From NCBI RefSeq assembly GCF_022370635.2, contig NZ_CP092362.2, positions 5,332,001 to 5,396,000 of the forward strand: a DNA stretch of 64,000 bases, written 5' to 3'. This document shows positions 1-8,100 of the stretch, one piece after another (position 1 is the stretch's first letter; every line of letters begins with the position of its first letter). Origin of the DNA: Mycolicibacterium crocinum. GTDB lineage: Bacteria; Actinomycetota; Actinomycetes; Mycobacteriales; Mycobacteriaceae. A program made the translations under genes and the position numbers. The notes under the pieces are model-generated. The model was given only the letters and a program-made list of their open reading frames with translations. It was not told the DNA's origin and ran no database searches.

Positions 1-615
1 TCCGAGCAGATCAGCACCGGGGCGCGGGTGCACGCGCACTGGATCGACGAACCGGTCGGCGCGATCACCGACATCGCGTACTTCGAGCTCGGAGACACTG
101 AGGAAAGCGTGCCCGCCGGTGGTGACGACCGCGAGCCGGTGACCATCTTGGTCTCGCCCAGCAGCATCGAAATCCAGCACACCGCATCACTTCCCGAGAC
201 GACGTTCTTGCGCGGCCTCGAGGACGGCAAGCTGCTCGGCGCCCGTACCGGGGAGAACGGCAAGGTCTACTTCCCGCCCAAGGAAGCCGATCCCGCGACC
301 GGGCTGGAGCTCGACAACTTTGTCGAGCTCCCCGACAAGGGCACCGTCACCACGTTCGCGATCATCAACATCCCGTTCGCCGGTCAGCGCATCAAGCCGC
401 CGTATGTCGCGGCGTATGTGTTGCTCGACGGCGCCGATATCCCCTTCCTGCACCTGATTCAGGAGATCGACGTCGCGGACGTGCGGATGGGCATGCGGGT
501 GCAGGCGGTGTGGAAGCCCCGCGAGGAATGGGGCCTGGGCATCGACAACATCGAGTACTTCAAACCGACCGGCGAACCCGACGCCGATTACGACACCTAC
601 AAGCACCACCTCTAA
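1..615 (+). CDS. DUF35 OB-fold protein, 5' end outside window
   Basis: The frame is open from base 1 and the gene begins upstream, so only the C-terminal 204 residues are seen. They form a beta-rich OB-fold of the DUF35 type, with the run VRMGMRVQAVW near the end that is typical of these acyl-CoA-binding partners. It is the homologue of Rv3521 by position, immediately before ltp4 and ltp3. Known family role: DUF35 proteins or domains pair with thiolase-like Ltp enzymes, as in the ChsH2-Ltp2 retro-aldolase. Inference: it is a partner subunit for Ltp4 and/or Ltp3. The GTG at 28 is internal, because the conserved fold starts earlier. Confidence 0.8.
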   Translation, partial: SEQISTGARVHAHWIDEPVGAITDIAYFELGDTEESVPAGGDDREPVTILVSPSSIEIQHTASLPETTFLRGLEDGKLLGARTGENGKVYFPPKEADPATGLELDNFVELPDKGTVTTFAIINIPFAGQRIKPPYVAAYVLLDGADIPFLHLIQEIDVADVRMGMRVQAVWKPREEWGLGIDNIEYFKPTGEPDADYDTYKHHL

Positions 616-628
616 AGGGAATCGCCAC

Positions 629-1693
629 ATGACATTTCGCGATGTAGCGGTCGTCGGCTTCGAACACGCCCCGCACGTGCGGCGCACCGACGGCACCACC
701 AACGGCGTCGAGATGCTGATGCCGTGTTTCCACCGGCTCTACGAAGAGCTCGGCCTGAAGCAGACCGACATCGGCTTCTGGTGCTCCGGCTCGTCGGATT
801 ACCTTGCCGGACGCGCCTTTTCGTTCATCTCGGCCATCGACTCGATCGGGGCGGTGCCGCCGATCAACGAATCGCACGTCGAGATGGACGCCGCGTGGGC
901 GCTCTACGAGGCCTACATCAAGATCCTGACCGGTGAAGTCGACACCGCCCTGGTGTACGGCTTCGGCAAGTCCTCGGCAGGCACGCTGCGCCGGGTGCTG
1001 GCCCTGCAGACCGACCCGTACACCGTCGCGCCGCTGTGGCCCGATTCGGTGTCGATGGCGGGACTGCAGGCGCGGTTCGGGCTGGATTCGGGCAAGTGGA
1101 CCGAAGAGCAGATGGCCCAGGTCGCCCTGGATTCGTTGGCGGCGGCCCAGCGCGTCGACTCCGAGAAGCCGGCGAAGAGCATCGACGAGCTGCTGTCACG
1201 GCCGTATTTCGCAGATCCGTTGCGGCGCCACGACATCGCGCCGATCACCGATGGTGCGTCGGCCATCGTGCTGGCGGCCGGGGACAAGGCCCGCGAGCTT
1301 CGCGAGAACCCGGCGTGGATCACCGGTTTCGAGCACCGCATCGAGACACCGGTGCTCGGCGCCCGTGACCTCACGACCTCGCCGTCCACCGCGGCGTCAG
1401 CCAAGGTGGCCACCGGCGGAGACACCGGCTCGATCGAGATCGCTGAGATCTACGCTCCGTTCAGCCACCAGCAGTTGATCCTCACCGAGGCCATCGGCCT
1501 GCCGGAGTCGACGAAGATCAACCCGTCGGGCGGGGCGTTGGCCGCCAACCCCATGTTCTCGGCCGGCCTGGAGCGGATCGGCTTCGCCGCCCGGCACATC
1601 TTCAACGGTTCAGCAGGTCGCGTCCTGGCTCATGCCACCAGCGGCCCTGCGCTGCAACAGAATCTGGTCGCGGTCCTGGAGGGCAAGAACTGA
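629..1693 (+). CDS. ltp4: Thiolase-like lipid-transfer protein Ltp4 (Rv3522-like)
   Basis: A 354-residue protein of the SCP-x thiolase-like family. It has the two-lobed thiolase layout and the C-terminal glycine-rich stretch INPSGGALAANP, but no cysteine where classical thiolases carry the nucleophile (VEMDAAWALYEAY region). That pattern is shared with Ltp aldolases, which cleave C-C bonds of beta-hydroxy acyl-CoAs rather than thiolyse. ATG at 629 follows an AAAGGGA ribosome site. The stop overlaps the ltp3 start (TGATG), so translation is coupled. In rhodococci Ltp3 and Ltp4 are needed for C24-branched sterol side chains (from memory); the same role here is inference. Confidence 0.85.
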   Translation: MTFRDVAVVGFEHAPHVRRTDGTTNGVEMLMPCFHRLYEELGLKQTDIGFWCSGSSDYLAGRAFSFISAIDSIGAVPPINESHVEMDAAWALYEAYIKILTGEVDTALVYGFGKSSAGTLRRVLALQTDPYTVAPLWPDSVSMAGLQARFGLDSGKWTEEQMAQVALDSLAAAQRVDSEKPAKSIDELLSRPYFADPLRRHDIAPITDGASAIVLAAGDKARELRENPAWITGFEHRIETPVLGARDLTTSPSTAASAKVATGGDTGSIEIAEIYAPFSHQQLILTEAIGLPESTKINPSGGALAANPMFSAGLERIGFAARHIFNGSAGRVLAHATSGPALQQNLVAVLEGKN

Positions 1694-2874
1694 TGGCTAA
1701 AAAGCTCGCTGCTGTTCTCGGCACCGGACAGACGAAGTACGTCGCCAAACGCAAAGACGTCTCGATGAACGGTCTGGTGCGCGAGGCGATCGACCGTGCA
1801 CTGGAAGACTCGGGATCGACGTTCGACGACATCGACGCTGTCGTCGTCGGCAAGGCGCCCGACTTCTTCGAGGGCGTGATGATGCCCGAACTGTTCATGG
1901 CCGACGCCGTCGGTGCAACCAACAAGCCGCTGATCCGGGTGCACACCGCGGGTTCGGTCGGCGGGTCGACCGCGATCGTCGCCGCCAGCCTGGTGCAGTC
2001 GGGCAAGTACAAGCGCGTGCTGACGATGGCGTGGGAGAAGCAGTCTGAGTCGAATGCCATGTGGGCGTTGAGCATTCCGGTCCCGTTCACCAAGCCGGTG
2101 GGCGCGGGCGCGGGCGGCTACTTCGCGCCGCACGTGCGCGCCTACATCCGCCGCTCCGGCGCGCCTCTCAACATCGGCGCGATCGTCGCGGTCAAGGACC
2201 GGCACAACGGCGCCAAGAACCCGCTGGCGCACCTGCATCAGCCCGACATCACCGTGGAGAAAGTGATGGAGTCCCCGATGCTGTGGGATCCCATCCGCTA
2301 CGACGAAACCTGCCCGTCCTCGGACGGTGCGGCGGCCATGGTGATCGGCGACGAGGAAGCCGCCGACGCCCGGGTGGCCGACGGACATCCCGTCGCGTGG
2401 GTGCACGCCACCGCGCTGCGCACGGAGCCGTTGGCGTACGCCGGACGTGACCAGGTCAATCCGCAGGCCAGCCGTGACGCGGCCGCCGCGCTGTGGAAGG
2501 CGGCTGGGATCACCAGCCCGATCGACGAGATCGACGTCGCCGAGGTCTACGTCCCGTTCTCCTGGTACGAGCCGATGTGGCTGGAAAGCCTCGGCTTCGC
2601 GGCCGAGGGCGACGGCTGGAAGCTCACCGAGGCCGGCGAGACGGCGATCGGTGGACGGATTCCGTTCAACCCCTCCGGCGGTGTGCTGAGCTCCAATCCT
2701 ATTGGGGCATCGGGCATGATCCGGTTCGCCGAGTCGGCGATCCAGGTCATGGGCAAGGCCGGGGCGCATCAGGTCGAAGGCGCCCGCAAGGCCTTGGGCC
2801 ACGCGTACGGTGGTGGCGCGCAGTACTACTCGATGTGGGTGGTCAGCTCCGATAAGCCGGCCGCCAAGCCATGA
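1693..2874 (+). CDS. ltp3: Thiolase-like lipid-transfer protein Ltp3 (Rv3523-like)
   Basis: A 393-residue thiolase-like protein. Residues around HTAGSVGGSTAIV occupy the nucleophile position without a cysteine, and the C-terminus carries FNPSGGVLSSNP and HAYGGGAQYY. It pairs with Ltp4 in the same operon and probably forms a heteromer with it and the DUF35 protein, acting on branched sterol side-chain CoA esters in the cytosol (inference from the family). It shares ATGA overlap with the next gene. Confidence 0.85.
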   Translation: MAKKLAAVLGTGQTKYVAKRKDVSMNGLVREAIDRALEDSGSTFDDIDAVVVGKAPDFFEGVMMPELFMADAVGATNKPLIRVHTAGSVGGSTAIVAASLVQSGKYKRVLTMAWEKQSESNAMWALSIPVPFTKPVGAGAGGYFAPHVRAYIRRSGAPLNIGAIVAVKDRHNGAKNPLAHLHQPDITVEKVMESPMLWDPIRYDETCPSSDGAAAMVIGDEEAADARVADGHPVAWVHATALRTEPLAYAGRDQVNPQASRDAAAALWKAAGITSPIDEIDVAEVYVPFSWYEPMWLESLGFAAEGDGWKLTEAGETAIGGRIPFNPSGGVLSSNPIGASGMIRFAESAIQVMGKAGAHQVEGARKALGHAYGGGAQYYSMWVVSSDKPAAKP

Positions 2875-3761
2875 CCCGCATGCAGTACACGGTCAGCATC
2901 GCGTTCAGCCCGCTCGACCAGCTCATCGAGATCGCCAAGGCGGCAGAGGAACTCGGTTTCGACAACATCGCGTTGCCGGATTCGATCTTCTACTTCGAGA
3001 AGCAGTCCGTCGACTACCCCTACACGGCCGACGGCAAGCGGATGTTCGACGAGAACTCACCCTGGGTCGATCCCTTGATCCTGGCCGGTGCACTGGGTGC
3101 GGTGACCTCGAAGCTGCGCTTCTACACCAACGTGATGAAGCTCGGCTCGCGCAACCCGCTGCTGCTGGCCCGCCAGGTCGGTTCGGTGGCGAACCTGACC
3201 AACAACCGGTTCGGCTTCGGTGTCGGGATCGGCTGGGCGCCGGAGGAATTCGAGTGGTGCGGGGTGCCCTTCGCCAAACGCGGCAAGCGCGTGGACGAGA
3301 TGATCGACATCATCAAGCTGGTCCTTGCCGGCGGGATGGTCGAACACCACGGCGAGTTCTACGACTTCGACCGATTGCAGATGAGCCCCGCACCGTCGAA
3401 GCCCGTTCCGTTCTACGTCGGCGGCCACACCGACGTGGCACTCAAGCGTGCGGTCCGGATCGGCGACGGCTGGACCAGCGCGATGATGACCTGCGACGAG
3501 CTGGCCGAAACGATCTCCACCCTGAAGAAGCTGCTTGCCGAGGCCGGCCGCGCCGACGACCCATTCGAGTACCAAGCCGTCTGCATCGACAAGTTCGGTG
3601 TCGATGGTCACCGCGACTTGGTCGCGGCGGGAGTCACCGACTACATCGGGATTCCGTGGGTGTTCGAAGGCCTGCCGTTCGATGCCCCGGTGGACAAGAA
3701 GATCGACTCGATGAAGCGGTTCGCCGACACCTACATCCACTCCGGTTGGCAGGAGCAGTGA
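2871..3761 (+). CDS. LLM-class F420-dependent oxidoreductase (Rv3520c-like)
   Basis: A 296-residue TIM-barrel luciferase-like protein. The family signatures seen are FGFGVGIGWAPEEFE near residue 120, GGHTDVALKRA near residue 185 and a C-terminal IGIPWVFEG. Members use reduced coenzyme F420 or flavin to reduce or oxidise small molecules. M. tuberculosis Rv3520c is the positional match, though as I recall it is on the opposite strand there. Here it is the fourth gene of a tightly overlapping operon with ltp4-ltp3, so its substrate is probably a sterol side-chain or ring intermediate. The exact reaction is not known. Confidence 0.75.
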   Translation: MTRMQYTVSIAFSPLDQLIEIAKAAEELGFDNIALPDSIFYFEKQSVDYPYTADGKRMFDENSPWVDPLILAGALGAVTSKLRFYTNVMKLGSRNPLLLARQVGSVANLTNNRFGFGVGIGWAPEEFEWCGVPFAKRGKRVDEMIDIIKLVLAGGMVEHHGEFYDFDRLQMSPAPSKPVPFYVGGHTDVALKRAVRIGDGWTSAMMTCDELAETISTLKKLLAEAGRADDPFEYQAVCIDKFGVDGHRDLVAAGVTDYIGIPWVFEGLPFDAPVDKKIDSMKRFADTYIHSGWQEQ

Positions 3762-4159
3762 GTTCACCGGCCCACGAGGCGGGGCGGCGATCCCGCGAGG
3801 CGGCGATGGCTCGCGACAAAGAGGCATGGCTGGCGGTGTTCGCCGATGACGCGATCGTCGAAGACCCCATCGGCCCATCGCATTTCGACCCCGAGGGCAA
3901 GGGCCACCGCGGCAAGGATGCGATCGCGAAGTTCTACGACATGGCGATAGCCCCGAGCACGCTGACGTTCAACTTCGAGAAGACCTACCAGTGCGGTAAC
4001 GAGGAAGCCAACGTCGGCCACATCGTGATCGAGTCGAGCGGTTACCGGGTGATCGCCGAGGGGGTATTCACTTATCGCGTCAACGACGACGGCAAAATCG
4101 TTGCGCTACGGGCTTATTGGGAGCTCGACAAAGCCACGGCGAGCGCGCAGAAGATCTAG
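3758..4159 (+). CDS. NTF2/SnoaL-fold protein (Rv3519-like)
   Basis: A 133-residue protein starting at a GTG that overlaps the preceding stop as GTGA. The pattern of an N-terminal helix (ARDKEAWLAVFADDAIVEDP), a G-K-x-A-I-x-x-F-Y-D turn and a final beta sheet is the cone-shaped NTF2/ketosteroid-isomerase fold, found in isomerases, dehydratases and binding proteins. Asp and Glu residues in the pocket are present, but I cannot assign catalysis. The long open frame upstream in the same phase (from 2810) is a shadow of ltp3 and the oxidoreductase gene. As last gene of the DUF35-ltp operon it probably acts on the same steroid substrates. Confidence 0.75.
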   Translation: MSSPAHEAGRRSREAAMARDKEAWLAVFADDAIVEDPIGPSHFDPEGKGHRGKDAIAKFYDMAIAPSTLTFNFEKTYQCGNEEANVGHIVIESSGYRVIAEGVFTYRVNDDGKIVALRAYWELDKATASAQKI

Positions 4160-4179
4160 GCCGTCACCCGCCTGGCTGA

Positions 4180-4449
4180 TTACGCGTGACGCGTTTCCGA
4201 CGTCCAGACCCGGCCGTCGTAGTAGCGGACCATGCGGTGATCGTTCTGGTCCGGGTACCAGCCCGGCGTCAAGCCTCCCGAGCCGACCGGCTCCTGCCGA
4301 ACGGGCTGCTGCTGCACAACCGTCCGCTCGCGATACGGTCGCTCACGCGGCGCCAAGGCGAAGCGAACCGCCCATACGACCACGGCGATGATCACGATGA
4401 CGAACACGATCCAGATCAGCGAGTTGAGCGACCCGACGACATTGGACAT
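4180..4449 (-). CDS. Small membrane protein with DUF2510 domain
   Basis: An 89-residue protein. Residues about 11-32 are one hydrophobic segment (IWIVFVIVIIAVVVWAV), followed by a basic linker. The C-terminal PGWYPDQ-x6-RYYDG-x-VWT is the DUF2510 signature common in actinobacterial membrane proteins. A good ribosome site (AAGGAG) lies just before the ATG, inside the 15-base gap to the upstream zinc-ribbon gene, so the two are one transcript. Function unknown. It is convergent with the ltp operon. Confidence 0.8.
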   Translation of the reverse strand: MSNVVGSLNSLIWIVFVIVIIAVVVWAVRFALAPRERPYRERTVVQQQPVRQEPVGSGGLTPGWYPDQNDHRMVRYYDGRVWTSETRHA

Positions 4450-4464
4450 GGTGAACTCCTTCGC

Positions 4465-4599
4465 TTAGGCAGCGGACGCGGGAGCGTCTTCGTAGACAAC
4501 GCGCCACTCCGCGGGTGCTGCGGGAGCTAACGAGCAAGCAGCGCAGATGACCGCGTCAATGGTGGGATAACCACACGCTGGGCAAATAGTGAGTGCCAT
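4465..4599 (-). CDS. 44-residue zinc-ribbon protein
   Basis: A short frame starting ATG at 4599 and ending TAA at 4465. It encodes MALTICPACGYPTID...ICAACS followed by an acidic tail. The two C-x2-C knuckles (CPAC and CAAC), 14 residues apart, are a minimal zinc ribbon. GGAGGG sits 7 bases before the ATG, and the DUF2510 gene follows 15 bases downstream with its own ribosome site, which supports real translation. No function can be assigned. It may bind a partner, perhaps the membrane protein next door (inference). Confidence 0.65.
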   Translation of the reverse strand: MALTICPACGYPTIDAVICAACSLAPAAPAEWRVVYEDAPASAA

Positions 4600-4700
4600 T
4601 GTCGTCCCTCCACGCGCCACACTATGAATTCAATTAGCGCGGAGATACCCCACCCCCTGAGGGGCCAAACGCGTCTGTGCCGGTGAAAATAACGACGGAG

Positions 4701-5224
4701 TCAGATTTCTTCAAAACCCGTCAGATAACGCTGCGCGAGATCTTGGTACGCCTTGGGATTGATGTTCACCCAGACCTCGGCGCCGGTGCCGGCGATCGGC
4801 CCCTTCACCTTCGCCGGGGCTCCGGTGACCAGCACCTCGTCCGGTATGTGTGTGCCGCCGACCACCAGCGAATGCGCGGCTACCATGCTGCGCGCGCCGA
4901 TCACCGCCCCGTCGAGCACGGTGCAGTGGTTGGCGATCAGCGCTTCCGCGCCCACATGCACGCCGTGGATCGTGCACATGTGCGCGATCGTGGCCCCCGG
5001 ACCGATACGACCGGAATGCCCGGCGGGGCGTGCAGTACCGATCCGTCCTGCACATTGGCGCCCTGTCGGATCACGATCGGCGCGTAGTCGCCGCGCAGTA
5101 CCGCGTTGAACCAGACCGATGCGCCGGCCTCCACGGTGACGTCCCCGATGAGCACGGCAGTCGGTGCGACGAAGGCAGTCGGATCCACCCGGGGTGATCG
5201 GCCCTCGAACGAATACATCGGCAT
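4701..5224 (-). pseudogene. Gamma carbonic anhydrase-like gene broken by a frameshift (Rv3525c-like)
   Basis: Read from 5224, the frame encodes a left-handed beta-helix hexapeptide-repeat protein (MPMYSFEGRSPRVDPTAFVAP..., WFNAVLRGD, GANVQDGSVLH). After GIPV it runs into unrelated residues and ends early. The rest of the protein (GPGATIAHMCTIHGVHVG..., APAKVKGP, to 4701) is in another frame. Comparing the frames shows two bases (5008-5007) where a codon is needed between GTC and ATC, so one base is missing. Both halves are otherwise well conserved, including the GVHVG metal-site histidine region, so the lesion is recent or a sequencing error. Gamma-class enzymes are zinc or iron trimers that hydrate CO2 or are structural relatives. 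Confidence 0.8.
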
Positions 5225-5299
5225 CGTTCAGATATACCGCACTTCAGGTGGGTAATCCGCAGGTAGCTCAGCTCTCATTGCGCGATCAGACGTCAAAAC

Positions 5300-5313
5300 T
5301 GTAACGTGTTCTA
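5300..5313. promoter_or_regulatory. KstR operator before kshA
   Basis: TGTAACGTGTTCTA matches the KstR motif (AGAACnnGTTCT-like; right half exact). It ends 30 bases before the kshA GTG. A second palindrome, GTTCTAGTTAGAAC (5308-5321), overlaps it, so there may be two half-overlapping contacts. The site also lies upstream of the divergent broken carbonic anhydrase gene. Confidence 0.8.
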
Positions 5314-5343
5314 GTTAGAACCTACGAGTTGGAGGGGCGCGAG

Positions 5344-6486
5344 GTGACAAGCGGCATTCGCGAGATCGACACCGGAACCCTGCCGGACCGGTACGCCCGG
5401 GGCTGGCACTGCCTGGGCCCGGTCACTGACTACACCGACGGCAAGCCCCACCCGATCAATGCGTTCGGCACCAAACTGGTGGTCTTCGCCGATTCCCACG
5501 GCGATGTGCACGTTCTTGACGCGTACTGCCGCCACCTGGGCGGGGACCTGTCGCAGGGCACCGTCAAGGACGACGCCCTGGCCTGCCCGTTCCACGACTG
5601 GCGCTGGGGCGGCGACGGCCGGTGCAAGCTGGTGCCCTACGCCAAGCGCACCCCACGGCTGGCTCGCACCCGGTCCTGGGAGACCGACGTGCGCAGCGGG
5701 CTGCTGTTCGTCTGGCACGACGCCGAGGGCAATCCCCCGCAGCCCGAGGTGCGCATTCCGGAGATCCCGGAGTACACCAGCGGTGAGTGGACCGAGTGGA
5801 AGTGGAACTCGATGCTGATCGAGGGCTCCAACTGCCGGGAGATCGTCGACAACGTCACCGACATGGCGCACTTCTTCTACATCCACTTCGGCCTGCCGAC
5901 GTACTTCAAGAACGTCTTCGAGGGCCACATCGCCTCGCAGTACCTGCACAACGTTGGGCGCCCCGACGTCACGCTGGGCGGCTCGGCCTACACCGAATCG
6001 CACCTGGACTCCGAAGCGTCGTACTTCGGGCCGTCCTTCATGATCAACTGGCTGCACAATAACTACGGTGGCTTCAAGGCCGAGTCGATTCTGATCAACT
6101 GCCACTACCCGGTGACGCAGGACTCGTTCATGCTGCAGTGGGGTGTGATCGTCGAAAAGCCCAAGGGCATGGACGATTCCATGAGCGACAAGCTCTCGGA
6201 TGCGATGGTCACCGGCGTCAGTAAGGGCTTCCTGCAGGACGTCGAGATCTGGAAACACAAGACCCGCATCGACAACCCGCTGCTCGTCGAGGAAGACGGT
6301 GCCGTCTACCAGATGCGCCGCTGGTATCAGCAGTTCTACGTCGACGTCGCCGACATCACGCCCGACATGGTCGACCGCTTCGAGCTCGAGGTGGACACCG
6401 CACCCGCCAACGAGAAGTGGCAGGTCGAGGTCCAAGAGAACCTCAAGAAGCAGGCCGAAGCCGAAGGACAGCCGACCCAGGTGTGA
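5344..6486 (+). CDS. kshA: 3-ketosteroid 9-alpha-hydroxylase, oxygenase subunit KshA
   Basis: A 380-residue Rieske non-haem iron oxygenase that hydroxylates C9 of 3-ketosteroids, which with KstD breaks ring B. The Rieske centre is seen as C-R-H (YCRHLGG) and C-P-F-H (ACPFHDW). The mononuclear iron site is N-x2-D-M-A-H-F-F-Y-I-H near residue 180. GTG at 5344 is chosen because GGAGG ends 8 bases before it; the TTG at 5329 overlaps that ribosome site. Its reductase KshB is encoded at 56363-57430. The KstR operator upstream implies induction by sterol CoA esters. Confidence 0.95.
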   Translation: MTSGIREIDTGTLPDRYARGWHCLGPVTDYTDGKPHPINAFGTKLVVFADSHGDVHVLDAYCRHLGGDLSQGTVKDDALACPFHDWRWGGDGRCKLVPYAKRTPRLARTRSWETDVRSGLLFVWHDAEGNPPQPEVRIPEIPEYTSGEWTEWKWNSMLIEGSNCREIVDNVTDMAHFFYIHFGLPTYFKNVFEGHIASQYLHNVGRPDVTLGGSAYTESHLDSEASYFGPSFMINWLHNNYGGFKAESILINCHYPVTQDSFMLQWGVIVEKPKGMDDSMSDKLSDAMVTGVSKGFLQDVEIWKHKTRIDNPLLVEEDGAVYQMRRWYQQFYVDVADITPDMVDRFELEVDTAPANEKWQVEVQENLKKQAEAEGQPTQV

Positions 6487-6488
6487 CT

Positions 6489-6950
6489 ATGACCCCCGAG
6501 GATCCACCGCCTGACGTCGACGATCTGGCGCGGTCAATGCTCGAACTGCTCGGCGTCCACGAGCACGACGAGCAGCACGAGCACAGCGACGATGCGTCCG
6601 GATCGTGGTCCAAGGCACCGAATTTCGCCGCAGATCCACAACGGTTGGCCGCCGTTCAGGAGGCGACCCGCCGGGACAAGGAGCGTTACCTGTCGTCCGG
6701 CCTGGTGGAAATCGACTGCCGGTTCTGCCACATCGCGGTGAAGGTCAAGAAGCTCGGCGCCGCCCATACCGCCGTGCAGTGGACCAGCGAAGCCCAGCAA
6801 CGGTGCGCCTACTTCGCCGAGATCCGGGAGGCCGGCGGCAGCAGCGCCCGCACCCGATCCTGCCCCAAGCTGTCCGACAGCATCAGACACGCTGTGGCAG
6901 AAGGATGTCTGGAGGAGTACTCCAGCGCACCCGCCCCCGGCGACGGCTAG
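6489..6950 (+). CDS. Conserved protein with CxxC motif (Rv3527-like)
   Basis: A 153-residue protein directly after kshA. A GTG at 6483 overlapping the kshA stop as GTGA is an alternative start; no clear ribosome site decides between them. The N-terminus is acidic with a histidine-rich run (VHEHDEQHEHSDD). The middle has DCRFCHIAVKVKKLG, and further cysteines follow at QQRCAYF, RSCPKL and EGCLEE, so a small metal site is possible. No known catalytic domain is recognised. Its place in the KstR-controlled kshA transcript suggests an accessory role in steroid catabolism. Confidence 0.75.
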   Translation: MTPEDPPPDVDDLARSMLELLGVHEHDEQHEHSDDASGSWSKAPNFAADPQRLAAVQEATRRDKERYLSSGLVEIDCRFCHIAVKVKKLGAAHTAVQWTSEAQQRCAYFAEIREAGGSSARTRSCPKLSDSIRHAVAEGCLEEYSSAPAPGDG

Positions 6951-6960
6951 CTGACGCGAT

Positions 6961-8100
6961 CTAGAGCCCCTTGAAGCGCTCCTTGACCTGCTCCTCGGTC
7001 AACCCGTAGTCGGCCAGCGAGTAGGTGTGCTTGGGTGCTCGCGGACCCTGCTTGCTCTCCTCGTCGGTGCGCCGGATCGCCGCCCGCGCATCGTCGGTCA
7101 TCTCGATTCCGAACGCGTCGTAGATCTTCTCCACGGTACGGATCGGTTCGCGGATGAGCTCGAAGTAATCGAGATCGAAGAACTGCGCCGGATTCTGCTT
7201 GGCGCGTTCGGCATTGAACAACTCCAACCCGCGCGACCAGGTCTCCAGCGAGTCGGCGCCGATGACATCGCCGGTGAAGGTGTTCGACCAGCCCTCGGTG
7301 GTGTGCTGGGCCAGTGAGCACATCGACGCCATAATGGTCTCGGCCGGCCGGTGGCACTGCACGATCAACGCGTCCGGATAGACGGCGAACACCGCGTCGA
7401 GTGCGAACAGGTGGCTGGGATTCTTGAGCACCCAGCGCTTCTCGGCGTCGTTGAGCCCGATCAGCTGTAGATTCTTGCGGTGGCGTGCGTATGACTTCGT
7501 CCAGTCCTGCCGAGCGAGCCACTGCGCATATGTCGGCACGTGCGCAAGCGTCTCGTAGGACACCGAGTGCAGTGACTGCCGCAGCAGCTGCCAGCACTCC
7601 TCCACTTCGTCGGCGGTCATGTAGTGCAACCCGGTGTAGTCCGGGTTCTCCGCATGGGCTTTCGCGAACTGCGCGTCGATCTGCTGGAAGACCGGATTGT
7701 CCTTCCAGGATTCCCGCGGGGGCCGGGGTTGGGGGAACTCCGCGAGCCACAGCTCCAAACCCTGGTGCCGCGGGTCAGCGGTCAGCAGCCGGTGGATCGC
7801 GGTGGTGCCGGTGCGGGGCAGGCCGGTGACGAAGATCGGTCGTTCGATCGGGACATCGACGTGCTGCGGATACTGCTTGAAGGCCGCTTCGGAAACCAGC
7901 CTGGCCACCAACGCATTTCGCACGAAGAAGCGGTGCATCTTGCTCCCGAGCTCGGTCAGGTCCGCATCGTTGCGGAACGACTCGAGCAGCACGCTCAGCG
8001 CTTCTTCATAGTTGTCATCGTCGACGCCGAAGTCATCCATGCCGCAGGCTTTGATGGCCGAGGCCTTCAGGCTCTCGACGGTCAGAAAGTCCGAACTCAT
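6961..8100 (-). CDS. Sulfotransferase-family protein (Rv3529c-like)
   Basis: A 379-residue protein with the sulfotransferase P-loop for PAPS, PIFVTGLPRTGTTAIHRLL near residue 85. The second nucleotide-contact block, WVLKNPSHLFALDAVF, is near residue 225 and resembles the Stf-type 3'-phosphate site. It would transfer sulfate from PAPS to a hydroxyl, or be a non-sulfating relative. The start ATG at 8100 overlaps the stop of the upstream SDR gene (ATGA). It is the last gene of the three-gene operon controlled from the operator at 10068. The substrate is unknown, and a steroid is only inferred. Confidence 0.8.
   Translation of the reverse strand: MSSDFLTVESLKASAIKACGMDDFGVDDDNYEEALSVLLESFRNDADLTELGSKMHRFFVRNALVARLVSEAAFKQYPQHVDVPIERPIFVTGLPRTGTTAIHRLLTADPRHQGLELWLAEFPQPRPPRESWKDNPVFQQIDAQFAKAHAENPDYTGLHYMTADEVEECWQLLRQSLHSVSYETLAHVPTYAQWLARQDWTKSYARHRKNLQLIGLNDAEKRWVLKNPSHLFALDAVFAVYPDALIVQCHRPAETIMASMCSLAQHTTEGWSNTFTGDVIGADSLETWSRGLELFNAERAKQNPAQFFDLDYFELIREPIRTVEKIYDAFGIEMTDDARAAIRRTDEESKQGPRAPKHTYSLADYGLTEEQVKERFKGL

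Noticed and set aside
2810..3757. Upstream extension of the NTF2-fold gene
   Set aside because: This in-phase stretch overlaps ltp3 and the F420-type oxidoreductase and has shadow composition. The GTG at 3758 with stop overlap is the real start.
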